A DNA stretch of 64,000 nt from Tepidicella baoligensis (lineage in GTDB: Bacteria; Pseudomonadota; Gammaproteobacteria; Burkholderiales; Burkholderiaceae_C), in NCBI RefSeq assembly GCF_013432195.1, contig NZ_JACCDB010000008.1, positions 1-64,000 on the forward strand, in the 5' to 3' direction. Below, piece after piece: positions 63,311-64,000 of the stretch. The notes beneath the pieces were generated by a model. The model was not told where the DNA came from. It worked only from the letters and a program-made list of their open reading frames with translations, and ran no database searches. The translations under genes were made by a program, and so were the position numbers. Positions within the stretch are counted from its first letter, which is position 1, and every line of letters starts with the position of its first letter.

Positions 63311-64000
63311 ATGACCGCTCCCCGTTTCCACGAACTCACCGTCAAGCGGGTCAACCCCGAAGCCGCGGGCGCGGTGGCCATCACCTTCGAGGTCCCCCCC
63401 GCCCACCGTGACGCCTTTGCCTTCGAGCCCGGCCAATTCCTGACGCTGCGCGCCCAGGTCAACGGCCAGGAGCTGCGCCGCAATTATTCGATCAGCAGCC
63501 CGCGCAGCCGCTACCTGTGCAGCGGCGAGCTGGAGATCGGCATCCGCCCCGTCGAAGGGGGGGTATTCTCCAACTGGGCGGTCACGGCCATCCGGGTCGG
63601 TGACACCCTCAGCGTTCTGCCACCAGATGGCCGTTTCACCGTCAAGAAGGCACGCGCCATTCACCGCGTGGGCTTTGCCGCCGGCTCGGGCATCACGCCC
63701 ATCCTGTCGATCGCGGCCAGCACGCTGGAGGAACAGCCCGAATCCAAGTTCACCCTGGTCTATGGCAACCGCCGCATGAGCAGCGTGATGTTCAACGAGG
63801 CGTTGCAGGACCTCAAGGACCGCTACCCGGACCGCTTCACCATGATCCACATCCTCTCGCGCCAGGCGCAGGAAGTGGACCTGCTGCAGGGCCGTATCGA
63901 CAAGCAGAAAGTGCTCGATATCGTGGCCGCGCTGCTGCCGGCCAAGAGCATGGACGAGGTCTTCATCTGTGGTCCCGAGGCCATGATCGAAGCCACCGAG
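63311..64000 (+). CDS. paaE: 1,2-phenylacetyl-CoA epoxidase reductase subunit (partial)
   Basis: The first 230 codons are present; the window ends before the stop. The FAD-binding domain has RRNYSISSPR, and the NAD(P)-binding part has GFAAGSGITPILSIAAS and FICGPEAMI. The C-terminal 2Fe-2S ferredoxin domain expected of PaaE lies outside. It passes electrons from NADPH to the PaaA diiron centre. It begins one base after the paaD stop. Confidence 0.95.
   Translation, partial: MTAPRFHELTVKRVNPEAAGAVAITFEVPPAHRDAFAFEPGQFLTLRAQVNGQELRRNYSISSPRSRYLCSGELEIGIRPVEGGVFSNWAVTAIRVGDTLSVLPPDGRFTVKKARAIHRVGFAAGSGITPILSIAASTLEEQPESKFTLVYGNRRMSSVMFNEALQDLKDRYPDRFTMIHILSRQAQEVDLLQGRIDKQKVLDIVAALLPAKSMDEVFICGPEAMIEATE

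Overview
The window is GC-rich chromosomal DNA from a betaproteobacterium, most likely a member of the Burkholderiales close to the Comamonadaceae. I infer this from gene orders typical of that group (mnmG-rsmG-parA-parB, minCDE, purE-purK-tsaC, a paaN-I-K-A-B-C-D-E phenylacetate operon, flhDC), from family-level protein resemblance, and from interspersed GC-rich palindromic repeats. Genus cannot be fixed from this sequence alone.

Region 1-4.7 kb is a chromosomal integron. The integrase gene intI (3760-4734, +) diverges from a cassette array read on the minus strand. Four cassettes are visible: an SMR-type efflux pump, a CsaA-like protein, a HEPN-like protein and a PD-(D/E)XK-like nuclease. 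They are separated by three recognisable attC sites (3213-3282, 2716-2833, 2224-2283), and an attI core lies at 3650-3656. The fourth cassette gene is split by an IS256-family element (127-1516) flanked by a perfect 8-bp target duplication. The transposase itself carries an in-frame TGA. This part is visibly less GC-rich than the rest.

Region 4.7-17.1 kb is core genome: murU-pepP, cnoX, purE-purK-tsaC, an MscS-type channel, a large MASE3-PAS-GAF-PAS-GGDEF-EAL protein, and minC-minD-minE. A 330-bp gap upstream of minC holds DnaA-box-like sequences in a long hairpin. Region 17.4-21.3 kb is copper and metal stress: an LTXXQ/Spy-like periplasmic protein, copZ and copA with two MerR-type promoters, and a hemerythrin-like protein.

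Region 21.3-36.5 kb is a polyamine locus. It has a class III aminotransferase, an MFS transporter, puuB, a MocR/GabR-type regulator, puuD, puuA, an spuC-like transaminase, the potFGHI importer and puuC. Together they import putrescine and catabolise it by the gamma-glutamyl route.

Region 36.5-46 kb has an old-yellow-enzyme reductase, an LpxL-like acyltransferase, an FMN reductase, mnmG, rsmG, a LysE-type exporter and parA/parB with a small hydrolase between them. Three perfect and one near-perfect parS sites lie from 38.58 to 42.36 kb, two inside mnmG. This suggests the window lies in the origin-proximal part of the chromosome. A 671-bp gap (42429-43099) is full of nested inverted repeats.

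Region 46-54.7 kb has a membrane-anchored methyltransferase-like protein, a secreted hydrolase and its small secreted relative, a second GGDEF/EAL protein broken by a one-base frameshift in a C6/G6 run, a D-lactate dehydrogenase-like flavoprotein, a PduO-type cobalamin adenosyltransferase and a PaiB-like protein. The window ends with flhD-flhC, paaX and the phenylacetate operon paaN-I-K-A-B-C-D-E, with paaE cut by the window edge. No tRNA, rRNA or CRISPR array was recognised.
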